Assembly: GCF_000373245.1 (NCBI RefSeq)
Contig: NZ_KB890738.1
Coordinates: forward strand, 920,684 to 984,683
DNA length: 64,000 bases
Source of the DNA: Echinicola pacifica DSM 19836
Lineage (GTDB): Bacteria > Bacteroidota > Bacteroidia > Cytophagales > Cyclobacteriaceae
Direction of reading: 5' to 3'
Made by a program: the position numbers and the translations under genes
In this document: positions 27,334 through 36,997 of the stretch, piece by piece
Position numbering within the stretch: the first letter of the stretch is position 1
Layout of the letters: every line of letters begins with the position of its first letter
Notes under the pieces: model-generated
The model's database searches: none
Seen by the model: only the letters and a program-made list of their open reading frames with translations
What the model was told of the DNA's origin: nothing

Positions 27334-28125
27334 ATGGAATTAAGAGAACTTTTAGATAATACCATTTCCGTTGCCAAAGAGGCCGGAGCTTTTATTCGTC
27401 GTGAAAGACAGCGTTTTGATATCACCAAAGTGGAGCATAAAGGCTTCAATGATTTGGTTTCCTATGTGGATAAGGAAGCAGAGAAAATCGTGGTAAAAGG
27501 CCTCCAAAACCTGATCGTCGATGCTGGATTCATCACCGAAGAAGGCACCATTTCTAAGGAGGGTGAAGAGTATGTTTGGATCATAGATCCTCTGGATGGC
27601 ACCACCAATTTTATCCATGGAGTTCCCTTGTATTCTGTCAGCATTGGGCTGATGAGAAATCAGGAAATGATACTGGGGGTGGTGTATGAGGTCAATAATA
27701 ACGAATGCTTTTACGCCACCAAAGGTGGAGGAGCCTTCTGCAATGATACCCCTATCGCGGTAAGCCCTTCCCCTAAGCTCCAGAGTAGCCTGGTCACCAC
27801 TGGCTTTCCCTATGCCGACTTCGGCAAGATGCAATCTTATTTGACAATATTAGAGCACCTGATGCGCAATTCCCATGGCGTCCGCCGGTTTGGTAGTGCT
27901 GCCGTGGACCTATGCTATGTCGCCTGCGGAAGGGTAGAAGGTTTCTTTGAATATAACCTGAATTCCTACGATGTGTCTGCTGGTACCTTGATCGTACAGG
28001 AAGCTGGAGGCGAAGTGAGCGATTTTGCAGGAGGTGATAATTACCTATTTGGCCGTGAAATAATAGCCAGTAATAAAAAGATCCACTCAGAATTACTGAA
28101 AGTTATCCACGATAGTTGGCAGTAG
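27334..28125 (+). CDS. suhB: inositol monophosphatase family protein
   Basis: A 263-residue Mg2+-dependent phosphatase. The metal-binding signature is intact: ITEEGT (Glu69/70), WIIDPLDGTTNFIHG (Asp85, Asp88) and SYDVSAGTLIVQEAGG near the C-terminus. Family members hydrolyse inositol-1-phosphate, but some act on other sugar phosphates or on 3'-phosphoadenosine compounds (CysQ-type). The general sequence is closer to SuhB/IMPase. The true substrate is uncertain. It is the last gene of the DUF493 operon. Confidence 0.88.
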   Translation: MELRELLDNTISVAKEAGAFIRRERQRFDITKVEHKGFNDLVSYVDKEAEKIVVKGLQNLIVDAGFITEEGTISKEGEEYVWIIDPLDGTTNFIHGVPLYSVSIGLMRNQEMILGVVYEVNNNECFYATKGGGAFCNDTPIAVSPSPKLQSSLVTTGFPYADFGKMQSYLTILEHLMRNSHGVRRFGSAAVDLCYVACGRVEGFFEYNLNSYDVSAGTLIVQEAGGEVSDFAGGDNYLFGREIIASNKKIHSELLKVIHDSWQ

Positions 28126-28170
28126 AAAACCTCTATGATGAGTTTATAGTCAGTTTTAGGCATTTTAATT

Positions 28171-28211
28171 TGGTATAAATGTACTGTGCTTACACTCAGT
28201 AAATTATACCA
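28171..28211. repeat. inverted repeat TGGTATAA / TTATACCA
   Basis: 8-bp perfect arms at 28171-28178 and 28204-28211 separated by 25 nt, between the phosphatase gene and the Rossmann-fold gene. There is no T run after it, so it is not a classic terminator. It could be an operator for the downstream gene. Confidence 0.4.
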
Positions 28212-28378
28212 GAAGTAATTTGGTAGGGTTAGTTTTTTTTTATATTTTTCCCTCTATTATACCGAAAGGTGAATAGCTGCTAGGATCACCCATCTTAAAA
28301 TCAATTCCTATTCAGGGAAAGATTTTGTCAGCTTATTCGTTGGAATACTATAGGGATAAAAGAAAAGAATACGAAAGG

Positions 28379-28993
28379 ATGACAATAGCAATATTAGGAG
28401 GGACAAGATTGTCCATCGCTTTGGGGAATAAATATCTTTCCCGAGGAGAGGATGTAGTCTTTGGGGTGCGTGAGGAATTTAATGGAAAAGATATCGAGTG
28501 GAAAATCCTGCGGATGCAGAACAATAAGGTATTTGGATATTGCGAAGCAATAAATAAAGCCGATGTGGTGCTGATATGCTGTGAAAATGAATACCTTCCT
28601 CTGGTATGTGAATGTCTCTGCTCCCTGGAAAAGCGGGATAAGCTGGTGGTGGACTGTACCAATGGCAATTACCACCCAAACTTCGACTGCAATACGCAGT
28701 ACATTCAGGAGCAGACCGAATACAGCCGCGTTTTGAAGGCATTCAACAATCTGGGACTGGATTATCCAGCCTCCGATCCCATGGAGTTGGTGAAAGAAAC
28801 CTACTATTGCGGCAATGGGGACCTGGATAAATACCGCGTCAAAAAGATTATAGAACTGATTGGTTTTAAGGCTATTGATGTGGGTTCATTGCAAAATGCA
28901 CCACTGCTGGAAGCCTTCTATCACCTCAGAAAGCAGATATGTGATAATAAAACCGAAAAGGTGGACTATCATTTTAAATTAATGTCTGTTTGA
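28379..28993 (+). CDS. NAD(P)-binding Rossmann protein, F420-dependent NADP reductase-like
   Basis: From the ATG at 28379 (preceded by an AAAGG purine stretch) the protein has 204 residues and starts TIAILGGTRLSIALGNKYLSR, a dinucleotide-binding beta-alpha-beta motif. Alternation of strands follows (ADVVLICCENEYLPLVCECL, KLVVDCTNGNYHPN, RVLKAFNNLG), as in the NADPH-dependent F420 reductase (NPD1/FNO-like) family. KAFN corresponds to a conserved position in those enzymes. Bacteroidota generally lack F420, so the physiological substrate is probably different. A TTG 18 codons upstream is the alternative start but adds a highly charged tail. It appears monocistronic. Confidence 0.72.
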   Translation: MTIAILGGTRLSIALGNKYLSRGEDVVFGVREEFNGKDIEWKILRMQNNKVFGYCEAINKADVVLICCENEYLPLVCECLCSLEKRDKLVVDCTNGNYHPNFDCNTQYIQEQTEYSRVLKAFNNLGLDYPASDPMELVKETYYCGNGDLDKYRVKKIIELIGFKAIDVGSLQNAPLLEAFYHLRKQICDNKTEKVDYHFKLMSV

Positions 28994-29144
28994 TTATTTT
29001 TTAATTTTCGATATAATTATTCTAAGCATATTCTATATTCCTTTTTTTGGGGCATCAAATTTGATATTTTTATAATTAACATCGCGCTTTGCCAGAATGT
29101 GTAAGGGGGTCGATGGGTAATTTTTCACCAAATATTGATATGTC

Positions 29145-32144
29145 ATGAAGAAAGCATTAATAATCATTTTATCATCTTTTATCTTACTGCTGCTCATACT
29201 GATCGCAGTACCCTTTATTTTTAAAGATAAAATTGTCGCTAGAATTGACCAAGAAATTGCCAATTCTGTCAATGCACAGGTTTACTATGATGTAGATCAG
29301 ATCAGCTTGAGTGTTCTCAAGCGTTTTCCTAATATTTCGGCCACGGTAGATGAATTTGGGATTCGTGGCAATGCTCCCTTCGAAGGAGATACCCTTGCGC
29401 ATATCAACCACTTTCAGGTGGATTTCAATTTATGGTCCGTCGTTTTTGGCGATTATCCGGAATTGACGGGGCTGCACTTGGATGGCGGACGCATCTATGT
29501 CAAAGTGCTGGAAGATGGCACCGCCAATTATGATATCGCCGTGGATACCGGGGAGCCGGAAGCTCCCACAGAGCCCTCCAATTTCAAGCTTGGCATTGAC
29601 CTTATGGAAGTATCCAACCTTGACTTTATCTATGATGATCGTCAGATGAATTTTTTGTTGGGTCTGGAAGATTTTGACCTTAAGGGAGCAGGGGATTTTA
29701 CCACTGATGTATATGAGCTCGATGGAGAGATACAGACCCGAATTGTAAGTGTGGATTTCGACGATGTCAACTATCTTTCTCAAAAAATGTTTACCGCTGA
29801 TACTAAGATACAGGTGGACATGAATCAAATGAAATTTACCTTCGGTGAAGGAGAGTTCGGTATCAATGATTTCCTTTTTGGGGTAGATGGATATGTAGCC
29901 ATGCCCACGGATGATATTGAGATGGATCTGACCTTTGCGGGTAAGGACAATACTTTCAAAAGCGTCCTTTCATTAGTGCCCGGTATCTATACCGAATCAT
30001 TTGATGGAATCAAGGCTTCCGGATCGGTAGATTTTGGGGGATTCCTAAAAGGCACCTATAATGATACCCAGTTTCCTGCTTTTGATATAGGCATGAAGGT
30101 CGCAGACGGTATGTTCCAATATCCGGACTTACCCAAGCCAGTCAACAATATCAATATAGATATGGCCGTGTCCAATAAGACAAATAATCTGGACAACACT
30201 CAGGTAAATATTCCCACTTTCAACCTGACTTTTGGCAGCAACCCTATTTCGGGTAGGTTGCTACTCGAAAATCTCGTAACCTATGATGTGGATGGTCAGC
30301 TAAAAGGCAAGCTTAATTTGGATGAGCTTACGTCAATCTTCCCACTGGAAGGAATGGAGCTTAGAGGAATGCTAGATATCGATGCTACCGCAAAGGGTAG
30401 GTATGACAGCGTGGCGAAGATCATTCCTGCTATCAATGCAAAGATGGCACTCACCAATGGTTATGTGAAAAGTGAGGAATATCCCGCTCCTATCGAAAAC
30501 CTGAATGCCAATACCACCATCACCAATAATTCGGGTAAGATGAGTGACTTCTATGTGAATCTTAGTCAGTTTGGCTTTGAGTTGGAAGGCGAAAAAATCT
30601 CAGGAAACCTTGCTATCAATGATCTGGACGCCCTTAACTGGGATGGAGCAGTGCACGGAGGGGTGGATCTGGGGAAGATCAGTAAGATATTCCCTATGGA
30701 AAATGTGATAATGGATGGTAAAATAAAAGCCGATATTGACTCAAAAGGGAGCTATGCCGATGTGGAAGCAGAGCGATATAATAAGCTCGACACGCGTGGG
30801 CAAATAAGCCTTACCGACTTCTACTATACAGACCCTGATCTCCCTCAAGGGGTTAGAATTCATCAAGCGAATGGTGATTTCAGCCCAAAAGCCATAAACC
30901 TTACCACCTTTGACGCTAGGTTGGGAGAGAGCCCAGTGAAAGCCTCAGGTAGCTTATCCAACTATATGGCCTATATTTTTGAAGAGCAGGCGGTGTTGTC
31001 CGGAAATCTGAATATCTCCTCCACGCGTTTTAATATAAATGAATGGATGACGGAATCCGATTCGCCTGCCACGGAGGATACCACTTCTCTGACGCTAATT
31101 GAATTGCCAAAGAATATTGATTTTACCATGGCGGTGCAGGCTGATGAAGTGCTCTATGATGATCTGGTACTAACCGAAGCAAAAGGCCAGATGACATTAA
31201 AGAATGGGGTTTTGACTTTCAAAGATGCAGGGATGAAGACCCTAGGTGGCCAGCTTACCCTCAACGGATCCTATAATACGCAAGATATCAACGATCCCAA
31301 ATTTGCTCTTGACCTGGGTATCAATGCCATGAATATACAGCAGGCCTTCAATGCTTTCAATACCATTCAGGCTTTTGCTCCTATTGCGCAGCACCTTACC
31401 GGTAACTTCACGACCAATTTCAAAATGTCTGGAAACCTGGCGGAGAATATGATGCCGGTACTTTCTTCCATCGATGGGAGTGGGCTTATAAATATTGTGC
31501 AGGCGGCATTGAAGGACTCCAAGATCGTAAGTGGCATTACCTCCCTGACCAAACTTAAGGATAGCAATACCCTGCAGATCAAAGACCTGAAATTGAAAGC
31601 GGAGATCAAAGATGGGATGCTGAATGTGCAGCCTTTTGATATTAAGCTGTGGGATTATCAAGCCAATATCCAAGGAAGCACCGGCTTTGATGGCAGCATT
31701 AATTATTTGGTAAATATGCAGGTGCCTGCCAGCAAGTTGGGAAGCCAGGCGAATAGTCTTATTGCTACTATTACAGGCAGCGAAACCACCGAGGATACCA
31801 AAATCCCCATCGCCCTTAATCTAGGAGGAACGTATCAGGCTCCAAAAATCAGTTTGGCCGGAGGCCAGAGCATGGAAGCACTGCTTACCAATGCGCTAAA
31901 AGCCAGAGCAGGCTCAGAAGGTGCTAAACTCCAGGATCAGGTCACCGAGCAGTTTAAGGCTCAGGAGGACAGCGTAAAACAAGAAATGAAAGCCAAGGCG
32001 GCGGTCGCGCAGGATAGCGTCAAGAAGGAATTGGATAAAAAAATCCAGGAAACTCAGGACAAAGCTGGCGAACAAGTGAAAGGATTGATCAATGGATTAT
32101 TCAATAAAAATAAAACGAGTCCAGACACCACTAAGAATAATTAA
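29145..32144 (+). CDS. AsmA-like family protein (999 residues)
   Basis: One N-terminal membrane helix (ALIIILSSFILLLLILIAVPFIF) is followed by a very long periplasmic beta-rich region with recurring strand patterns (for example ANYDIAVDTG, GEFGINDFLFGVDGYVAM, GSVDFGGFLKGTYND), and the AsmA C-terminal signature near residues 760-900 (TGNFTTNFKMSGNLAENMMP..., INIVQAALKDSKIVSGI). Such proteins of the AsmA/TamB/VPS13-like group are thought to bridge the periplasm and move phospholipids to the outer membrane. The last 90 residues are Lys/Glu/Gln-rich and probably form a coiled coil. It is followed by a terminator. Confidence 0.85.
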   Translation: MKKALIIILSSFILLLLILIAVPFIFKDKIVARIDQEIANSVNAQVYYDVDQISLSVLKRFPNISATVDEFGIRGNAPFEGDTLAHINHFQVDFNLWSVVFGDYPELTGLHLDGGRIYVKVLEDGTANYDIAVDTGEPEAPTEPSNFKLGIDLMEVSNLDFIYDDRQMNFLLGLEDFDLKGAGDFTTDVYELDGEIQTRIVSVDFDDVNYLSQKMFTADTKIQVDMNQMKFTFGEGEFGINDFLFGVDGYVAMPTDDIEMDLTFAGKDNTFKSVLSLVPGIYTESFDGIKASGSVDFGGFLKGTYNDTQFPAFDIGMKVADGMFQYPDLPKPVNNINIDMAVSNKTNNLDNTQVNIPTFNLTFGSNPISGRLLLENLVTYDVDGQLKGKLNLDELTSIFPLEGMELRGMLDIDATAKGRYDSVAKIIPAINAKMALTNGYVKSEEYPAPIENLNANTTITNNSGKMSDFYVNLSQFGFELEGEKISGNLAINDLDALNWDGAVHGGVDLGKISKIFPMENVIMDGKIKADIDSKGSYADVEAERYNKLDTRGQISLTDFYYTDPDLPQGVRIHQANGDFSPKAINLTTFDARLGESPVKASGSLSNYMAYIFEEQAVLSGNLNISSTRFNINEWMTESDSPATEDTTSLTLIELPKNIDFTMAVQADEVLYDDLVLTEAKGQMTLKNGVLTFKDAGMKTLGGQLTLNGSYNTQDINDPKFALDLGINAMNIQQAFNAFNTIQAFAPIAQHLTGNFTTNFKMSGNLAENMMPVLSSIDGSGLINIVQAALKDSKIVSGITSLTKLKDSNTLQIKDLKLKAEIKDGMLNVQPFDIKLWDYQANIQGSTGFDGSINYLVNMQVPASKLGSQANSLIATITGSETTEDTKIPIALNLGGTYQAPKISLAGGQSMEALLTNALKARAGSEGAKLQDQVTEQFKAQEDSVKQEMKAKAAVAQDSVKKELDKKIQETQDKAGEQVKGLINGLFNKNKTSPDTTKNN

Positions 32145-32196
32145 GAAATAGTCAGTACTATTCATCCTCTGGAAATCAGGGGGGAAGATAAATAAA

Positions 32197-32227
32197 GCCT
32201 GCGGAGACATTATCCGTAGGCTTTTTA
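32197..32227 (+). terminator. Rho-independent terminator after the AsmA-like gene
   Basis: Stem GCCTGCGGA (32197-32205) / TCCGTAGGC (32213-32221) with one mismatch/wobble, followed by TTTTTAA. Confidence 0.85.
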
Positions 32228-32622
32228 ATTTAAAAGCATGAGGTTTTAGGGTATTAAATGGTTTGAGAAGTCTATTCGGTTAGCCCTATTCATTTTTTTT
32301 GGTTGGGATTCCGCATTTACTGAGTTAAGTGTAATAATGGTAAGGGGAGGTTTTTGGCGGTGAAGAAAGATTATGACGGAGGATTGAGGGATCTCAAATG
32401 GCCCTGTGAATCCTGATTATTTGCGAGAATAGCTCCTTAATATTTTTTGGGGGATGGAGGACAATAGGCTGAACATGGAGTTTTTCGAGTGAAACCATAT
32501 ATAAACCCTGTTTTTCTATTAACTTTGTGCCTGCTTTTAAAATAATTAGCGTTTGAGTAAATGGGATTTTGAGGATATTCTCAAGCCACCACCATTGAGT
32601 AAGAAGTAATAAAGGAGCTATT
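32228..32622. other. intergenic region upstream of ileS
   Basis: About 395 bp without a supportable gene. A purine-rich AAAGGAG at 32611-32617 precedes the GTG start of ileS and is one of the few good Shine-Dalgarno-like sites in the window. No T-box or other leader element is recognised. Confidence 0.55.
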
Positions 32623-35600
32623 GTGAAAAAATATCAGGAGTTCAAACAAGTAGATTATCCCGGGATCGGAGAGTCGGTTTTGCAGTATTGGCAAGAGAAT
32701 AAGATTTTCGAAAAATCTGTTGATAACCGTGAGGGTGCTGAGACCTTCACTTTTTTTGAAGGGCCACCTTCTGCCAACGGAACACCGGGGATTCACCATG
32801 TGATGGCTCGGACCCTAAAGGATATCTTCTGCCGTTACAAAACCTTGAAAGGCTTTCAGGTAAAGCGTAAAGGTGGATGGGATACCCATGGCTTGCCAGT
32901 GGAACTGCAAGTGGAAAAAGAACTTGGCATCACCAAAGAAGATATAGGGAAGAAAATTTCCGTAGAAGAATACAATAAGAAATGCCGTGAGACGGTCATG
33001 CGATTCAAAAATGAATGGGATGACCTGACCGAAAAAATTGGCTATTGGGTGGATCTTGATAATCCATATATCACTTTTGAGCCCCAATATATCGAATCAT
33101 TGTGGAGCTTGCTGAAGCGTCTCTATGAAAAAGACCTGATCTATAAGGGTTATACCATTCAGCCTTACTCCCCCGCAGCAGGCACCGGCCTGAGCTCTCA
33201 TGAGCTCAACCAACCTGGATGCTACAGAGACGTGAAAGACACCTCTATTACGGCCCAGTTTAAGGTAAAAAATACCGAAAATACTTATTTGTTAGCATGG
33301 ACCACTACCCCCTGGACCCTGCCATCCAACTCCGCCTTGGCCGTAGGCGAAAAACTAGATTATATCAAGGTCAGCACCTTCAATCCCTATACTTTTGAAG
33401 CTCAGGAGGTCATCATCGCCAAGGCTCGACTTGGAGCCTTATTTAATAAGAAGGCTGCTGAGCTCAGCTTAGAAGACTATAAGCCTGGTGACAAGCTGAT
33501 TCCTTATAAGATAGTGGAAGAATATAAGGGCAAGGACCTTCTAGGCCTGGCCTATGAGCCCTTGTTTCCCATCGAAGGCATACATCTGGAGGATCCAGCA
33601 TATACAGTGATCTCTGCGGACTATGTGACCACAGAAGACGGTACGGGGCTTGTTCACCTTGCGAAAGCCTTTGGTGCGGACGATTTCCGTGCATTGGTGC
33701 AGGCGGGAGTGCCGGGTGTATTTGTGCAGGATGAGCAGGGCAATGAGATCCCTGTGGTGGATAAGCAAGGTAGGTTCTTACCCGTGGTGGGAGAATACCT
33801 CCTGGCCAAAATGAAGGAGCATGAGATTACTGCGCATAAAGAATATACCGCCGAGGAATTTTATGTAAAAAATTACCTTAAGGAAGATGAAAATGCAGCG
33901 GACTATAAAAATACCGATGTTATTATTTCCATCATTCTTAAAAATGAAAATAAAGCGTTTAAGGTAGAGAAATACGAGCACAGTTATCCACACTGCTGGA
34001 GAACTGATATGCCTGTTCTTTATTATCCTTTGGAGAGTTGGTTTATAAAAACTACCGCTTGTAAGGACCGATTGGTGGAGCTGAACAAAACGATCAATTG
34101 GAAGCCTGAGGCTACTGGCACCGGAAGATTTGGCAATTGGCTGGAGAATTTGGTGGATTGGAATTTAAGTCGGTCCAGGTTCTGGGGTACTCCCCTTCCT
34201 ATCTGGAGAAATGAGGAAGCCACGGAGACCAAATGCATCGGGTCCATTGCGGAGCTAAATGAAGAAATTCAGAAATCCATCGATAAGGGATATATGACTG
34301 CTTCCCCATTTAAGGATGGAGAGGTGGACCTGCACCGTCCCTATGTGGATGATGTGATCTTAGTGGATTCCAATGGGGATAAAATGTTCCGTGAGCCGGA
34401 TTTGATTGATGTATGGTTTGACTCTGGATCGATGCCTTATGCACAATGGCATTATCCTTTTGAAAATGAAGAAATCTTCAAAGCTAATTACCCAGCAGAT
34501 TATATTGCTGAAGGAGTAGATCAGACCAGAGGATGGTTCTTTACCCTTCATGCCATATCCGTCATGCTGTTTGACAGTGTCGCATTCAAGAACGTGATCG
34601 CCAACGGTCTGGTCTTGGATAAGTCAGGAAATAAGATGTCCAAGCGCCTAGGCAATGCAGTGGATCCCTTTACCACACTCAAAGAATATGGCCCTGACGC
34701 CCTACGTTGGTATATGCTCTCTAATGCCAACCCATGGGATAACCTTAAGTTTAACCTGGAAGGAGTGGCTGAGGTCCAAAGGCGATTCTTTGGGACCTTG
34801 CAAAATACTTATAACTTCTTTGCGTTATATGCCAACTTAGATGCGTTTACCTACGATGCCTCCAAGAAGGTGGCTATCGCCAAACGCCCTGAACTGGACC
34901 GATGGATCATCTCCAAGCTTCAATCTTTGATTGAGGAAGTGGAGACCTCTATGGATAATTATGATGCCACTCGAGCGACTCGGGCGATTATGAACTTCAC
35001 CGTGGATCAGCTTTCTAACTGGTATGTCCGCCTGGCGAGAAAACGATTCTGGAGAGGCGATATGAATGAAGATAAGCAGGCGGCCTATGAGACCTTATAT
35101 GAATGCCTGATTACCTTAAGTCAGCTGATGTCCTCATTTGCTCCGTTCTATGCCGATTGGATGTTTACCAATCTGACAGAAGGCGCCAAAGAGGCGGGTC
35201 AGGAAATCCCTGAATCCGTTCACTTGACCGACTGGACCGCGGCAGATAGCGCCCTGATCAATGCAGACCTCGAAGGAAGTATGCAGCAGGCACAAGATAT
35301 CTCCTCACTGGTGCATAGTCTTCGTAAGAAAGATAAATTGAAGGTCCGTCAGCCCTTGCAAAAAATCCTGATCCCCATTCTTAATGAGAAAACCAGGGAG
35401 CAGATCCAGCATGTGGAAGACCTGATCAAAAGTGAGGTCAATATCAAGGCCGTAGAATATATAGATGATGCTTCAGGGATATTGGTGAAAAATGCCAAAC
35501 CTAATTTCCCTCTTCTCGGCAAGCGTTTTGGCCCAAAAATGAAAATGGTAGCAGCAGCTATTGGCAAATGGGGCCAGGACGAAATCAATAGCCTTGAGAA

Positions 35601-36009
35601 AAATGGCTCCTTTGCCATAGAGGTCGATGGAGAAACGGCAAGCCTTACCGCGGAAGAGGTCCTGATCACTTCTCAGGATATCCCCGGTTGGTCTGTCGCC
35701 AGTGCCAATGGCATTACCGTGGCCTTAGATGTGACGCTTACAGAGGAGCTGAAACAAGAAGGCATCGCCAGAGATCTGGTCAATAGAATCCAGAACCTTC
35801 GTAAGGATATGGGGCTGGAGGTACAGGACAAAATCACTATTGCCGTCGCTAAGGGAAATGCCGTAGTAGATGAAGCATTGGTTAGTTTTGCCGATTATAT
35901 ACAATCAGAAACACAAGCCCTCGAGCTTAGTGTTGTTGAGAATTTGGATGGGGGAGTAGCCCTGGACATGGATGAATTTGAGCTCTCCGTAAAGGTAGAA
36001 AAAGTATAA
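32623..36009 (+). CDS. ileS: isoleucine--tRNA ligase
   Basis: A 1128-residue class I synthetase. The HIGH-type motif is GIHH at residues 56-59 within PPSANGTPGIHHVMAR, and KMSKR lies at 671-675. The editing (CP1) domain sits between them (LAWTTTPWTLPSN), and an anticodon-binding domain follows. The start is GTG at 32623, preceded by AAAGGAG. The length, the form of the HIGH region and the lack of the C-terminal zinc cysteines put it with the eukaryote-like IleS2 type. That group includes mupirocin-tolerant enzymes, although tolerance here is only inference. lspA follows 42 bp later, the same neighbour order as in many proteobacteria. Confidence 0.97.
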   Translation: MKKYQEFKQVDYPGIGESVLQYWQENKIFEKSVDNREGAETFTFFEGPPSANGTPGIHHVMARTLKDIFCRYKTLKGFQVKRKGGWDTHGLPVELQVEKELGITKEDIGKKISVEEYNKKCRETVMRFKNEWDDLTEKIGYWVDLDNPYITFEPQYIESLWSLLKRLYEKDLIYKGYTIQPYSPAAGTGLSSHELNQPGCYRDVKDTSITAQFKVKNTENTYLLAWTTTPWTLPSNSALAVGEKLDYIKVSTFNPYTFEAQEVIIAKARLGALFNKKAAELSLEDYKPGDKLIPYKIVEEYKGKDLLGLAYEPLFPIEGIHLEDPAYTVISADYVTTEDGTGLVHLAKAFGADDFRALVQAGVPGVFVQDEQGNEIPVVDKQGRFLPVVGEYLLAKMKEHEITAHKEYTAEEFYVKNYLKEDENAADYKNTDVIISIILKNENKAFKVEKYEHSYPHCWRTDMPVLYYPLESWFIKTTACKDRLVELNKTINWKPEATGTGRFGNWLENLVDWNLSRSRFWGTPLPIWRNEEATETKCIGSIAELNEEIQKSIDKGYMTASPFKDGEVDLHRPYVDDVILVDSNGDKMFREPDLIDVWFDSGSMPYAQWHYPFENEEIFKANYPADYIAEGVDQTRGWFFTLHAISVMLFDSVAFKNVIANGLVLDKSGNKMSKRLGNAVDPFTTLKEYGPDALRWYMLSNANPWDNLKFNLEGVAEVQRRFFGTLQNTYNFFALYANLDAFTYDASKKVAIAKRPELDRWIISKLQSLIEEVETSMDNYDATRATRAIMNFTVDQLSNWYVRLARKRFWRGDMNEDKQAAYETLYECLITLSQLMSSFAPFYADWMFTNLTEGAKEAGQEIPESVHLTDWTAADSALINADLEGSMQQAQDISSLVHSLRKKDKLKVRQPLQKILIPILNEKTREQIQHVEDLIKSEVNIKAVEYIDDASGILVKNAKPNFPLLGKRFGPKMKMVAAAIGKWGQDEINSLEKNGSFAIEVDGETASLTAEEVLITSQDIPGWSVASANGITVALDVTLTEELKQEGIARDLVNRIQNLRKDMGLEVQDKITIAVAKGNAVVDEALVSFADYIQSETQALELSVVENLDGGVALDMDEFELSVKVEKV

Positions 36010-36051
36010 ATTGGTGGCTTGGCAATAGGCTGGGTGCCATAATCATTCGAT

Positions 36052-36690
36052 ATGAAATATTTAAAGTACTTTGGGATTACCTTATTGGTAATTCTTATAG
36101 ACCAAGCGGTAAAATTGGCAGTGGATGCCAATATGATGATGGGCTCAGCAGGGCAGATCAAAATCTTCGGTGATTGGTTTAAACTTCACTATACCACCAA
36201 CCCCGGCATGGCCTTTGGCATGGAGCTGGGCTCTGAATATGGCAAGCTCATCCTTACCTCATTCAGGCTGGTGGCGATGGTCGGTATTGGGTATTATTTG
36301 TATTACCTGATAAATAAGAGGATTCACACCGGCTATATCGTTTGCATCGCGATGATTCTTGGAGGCGCCATAGGCAATTTGGTGGATTCTGTGTTTTATG
36401 GGGTATGGCTGGGCAATGCGCCCTTCGACGCCAGCACCCCCTGGTTTCATGGACAAGTAGTCGATATGTTCTATATCGATATTTGGGAAGGCTTCATTCC
36501 AGAATGGGTCCCATTATGGGGAGGGAAATACACCGCTCTTTGGCCGATATTCAATATCGCTGACGCTTCCATCTTCGTGGGCGTCTTGATTATCCTTATA
36601 TTCCAAAAGAAATTCTTCAATGAAGAACATGAAGATGAAAAAGTAGAAGAGGAAGACGAGATCCAAAGGCAATTTATAGAGGAGAAATAG
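36052..36690 (+). CDS. lspA: lipoprotein signal peptidase (signal peptidase II)
   Basis: Cleaves the signal peptide of prolipoproteins at the lipid-modified cysteine in the inner membrane. The 212-residue protein has about four membrane helices. The catalytic aspartates lie in GNLVDSV (Asp112) and FNIADASIFVG (Asp171), and YTTNPGMAFG is the conserved N-terminal loop. It is longer than the usual 160-170 residues. There is an insert between the two catalytic segments (about 117-162, GNAPFDASTPWFHGQ onward) and a C-terminal acidic tail (EEHEDEKVEEEDEIQRQF). Candidate substrates include the lipoproteins LptC and the gpmI-linked protein in this window. Confidence 0.93.
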   Translation: MKYLKYFGITLLVILIDQAVKLAVDANMMMGSAGQIKIFGDWFKLHYTTNPGMAFGMELGSEYGKLILTSFRLVAMVGIGYYLYYLINKRIHTGYIVCIAMILGGAIGNLVDSVFYGVWLGNAPFDASTPWFHGQVVDMFYIDIWEGFIPEWVPLWGGKYTALWPIFNIADASIFVGVLIILIFQKKFFNEEHEDEKVEEEDEIQRQFIEEK

Positions 36691-36787
36691 TACCCTTCTG
36701 ATCTATTTAATTCCTTAGGAGGCGTAGCGAATAAAGGCTCTGCTTCTGACATCAATTTTCCTCTAATTGAGGGGTAAAAAATAATAC

Positions 36788-36826
36788 AAGTCCAGGCCTG
36801 CGCTAAGCTAGGTCCTGGACTTTTGT
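36788..36826 (+). terminator. Rho-independent terminator after lspA
   Basis: Stem AAGTCCAGG (36788-36796) / CCTGGACTT (36814-36822) followed by TTTG. It lies about 100 bp after the lspA stop. Confidence 0.8.
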
Positions 36827-36997
36827 ATTTATGAGCAATGAAAGATATTATCCCCAATAGACTTATGATTTTTCTGCTGGCACGGCGGCTTTCTGATTAC
36901 ATAGAATGCGCATTTTTAATACTCAATAAGTGGCCTCTAAACTGAAAGAATATTCTACACTGTTTCTATTCTCTTAATTTTGGCGTTATTTTGGGGC
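36827..36997. other. intergenic region upstream of pnuC, with a -7-like box
   Basis: The lspA-pnuC gap exceeds 300 bp. Apart from the terminator just before, the only signal that I see is TAATTTTG at 36975-36982, 15 nt before the pnuC ATG. No -33 TTG lies at the proper distance. Confidence 0.4.

Noticed and set aside
27352..27834. 160-residue minus-strand open frame within the inositol phosphatase gene
   Set aside because: Shadow of a gene whose metal-binding motifs are intact in the plus frame.
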